Shown: piece after piece, positions 5,481 through 6,028 of the stretch
Numbering within the stretch: the first letter of the stretch is position 1
Layout: every line of letters begins with the position of its first letter
Assembly: GCA_015660155.1 (NCBI GenBank)
Contig: DQLO01000280.1
Location: 1 to 6,028 of the forward strand
DNA: 6,028 nucleotides
Direction of reading: 5' to 3'
DNA from: Verrucomicrobiota bacterium
GTDB lineage: Bacteria > Verrucomicrobiota > Verrucomicrobiia > Limisphaerales > UBA1100
Program-made: the position numbers and the translations under genes
Notes under the pieces: model-generated
Told to the model about the DNA's origin: nothing
Databases searched by the model: none
What the model saw: only the letters and a program-made list of their open reading frames with translations

Positions 5481-6028
5481 GCCGCCCGCGCGCATTGATC
5501 ACCGGCATCACCGGGCAGGACGGTTCCTACCTCGCCGATTTGCTTTTGGAAAAAGGCTACGAAGTCCACGGCCTCGTCCGCCGAACCAGCACGCTGGAGC
5601 GTTCGCGCCTCGATCATCTTTATCACAATCCGGAAATTTACAATCAATCGCTCTTCCTGCACTACTCCGAACTGGACGATCCCACCACGCTGCGCCGGGT
5701 GTTGGAAAAAGCTGCGCCCGATGAGCTGTACCATCTCGCCGGCCAAAGCCACGTGGGCTTGAGCTTCGAGATTCCCGAGGCCACCGCCGATATGACCGCC
5801 ATCGGCACTTTGCGCTTGCTGGAGATGATGCGTGACCTTTCCGAAGCACCCCGCTTTTATCACGCCTCCTCCAGTGAAATTTTTGGACGCCCCGAAGTTT
5901 CGCCGCAGGATGAATCCACCCCGCACATGCCGGTGAATCCTTACGGCGTGGCCAAATCTTTTGCCACGCACATGACGCGCGTTTACCGCGAAACCCACGG
6001 GCTCTTTGCCTGCAACGGCATCGCGTAC
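5477..6028 (+). CDS. Second GDP-mannose 4,6-dehydratase-like protein, 3' end off the window
   Basis: The first 184 residues of a paralogue of the preceding gmd product. Seen: [19 protein letters not shown] (9-27), the NADP-type RRTST (35-39), [12 protein letters not shown] (86-97), HASSSEIFG (129-137), and an intact catalytic set: Ser132, Glu134, Tyr156 and Lys160. It should therefore be an active NADP-dependent 4,6-dehydratase acting on a GDP-sugar. It differs from its neighbour where GDL becomes SEL (64-66), in the cofactor-adenine contact region, and through much of residues 40-80. The start codon overlaps the gmd stop (ATGA), so the two are probably translationally coupled. It could be a redundant GMD, a dehydratase for another GDP-sugar such as GDP-manno-heptose (as in DmhA/WcbK), or less likely a reductase partner. 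The C-terminal substrate-binding part is not in the window. Confidence 0.88.
   Translation, partial: MSRPRALITGITGQDGSYLADLLLEKGYEVHGLVRRTSTLERSRLDHLYHNPEIYNQSLFLHYSELDDPTTLRRVLEKAAPDELYHLAGQSHVGLSFEIPEATADMTAIGTLRLLEMMRDLSEAPRFYHASSSEIFGRPEVSPQDESTPHMPVNPYGVAKSFATHMTRVYRETHGLFACNGIAY
5540..5565 (+). repeat. 26-base exact direct repeat, copy 2 (within second dehydratase gene)
   Basis: Identical to 4527-4552 and in the same reading frame position relative to the nucleotide-binding loop. Sequence identity falls off quickly on the 3' side, where the two proteins diverge from about residue 40. Confidence 0.85.

Noticed and set aside
5447..5998. A 183-codon minus-strand open frame resembling the extension above
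   Set aside because: It is antisense to the second dehydratase gene. The resemblance between the two open frames only reflects the paralogy of the sense genes.

Overview
The window looks like ordinary chromosomal DNA of a GC-rich, probably Gram-negative bacterium. Supporting this are a predicted lipoprotein, GDP-sugar dehydratases, a queuosine-type deazaguanine gene, dense packing of genes and few Shine-Dalgarno sequences. A member of the Verrucomicrobiota or a related phylum would fit the protein style, but that is an impression and not something the sequence proves. No tRNA, rRNA, CRISPR array, transposase or phage gene was seen.

Layout, left to right: (1) a minus-strand pair, queE (608-1327) followed by a class III aminotransferase that runs off the left edge (608-1), joined by a one-base TAATG overlap. 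(2) An Rrf2-family regulator on the plus strand (1406-1825), divergent from queE across a 78-bp gap. That gap holds two back-to-back promoter-like sequences, each with its -10 six bases before the start codon. (3) A minus-strand small protein of 72 residues with one membrane segment and a compact C2HC zinc-finger-like motif (1838-2056). It converges on the Rrf2 gene and lies just downstream of a large minus-strand gene. (4) That large gene (2124-4367), a thioredoxin-fold protein of the DUF255/YyaL/SPATA20 family with a lipoprotein-like signal. (5) A 99-bp divergent gap with nested inverted repeats. (6) Two plus-strand paralogues in tandem: a complete GDP-mannose 4,6-dehydratase (4467-5480) and a second GMD-like dehydratase (5477 to the right edge), joined by an ATGA overlap.

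Working together: the two dehydratase genes begin a probable nucleotide-sugar operon for a 6-deoxy-hexose in surface polysaccharide, continuing past the right edge. queE supplies the carboxy-deazaguanine step of the queuosine pathway, with no other que gene visible. The Rrf2 regulator is placed to control itself and queE, but its target cannot be told from sequence alone. No convincing evidence of a wholly new system was found. The points most worth a second look are the membrane-anchored mini zinc finger, the start sites compatible with leaderless transcripts, the nested palindromes before gmd, and the diverged tandem dehydratase.
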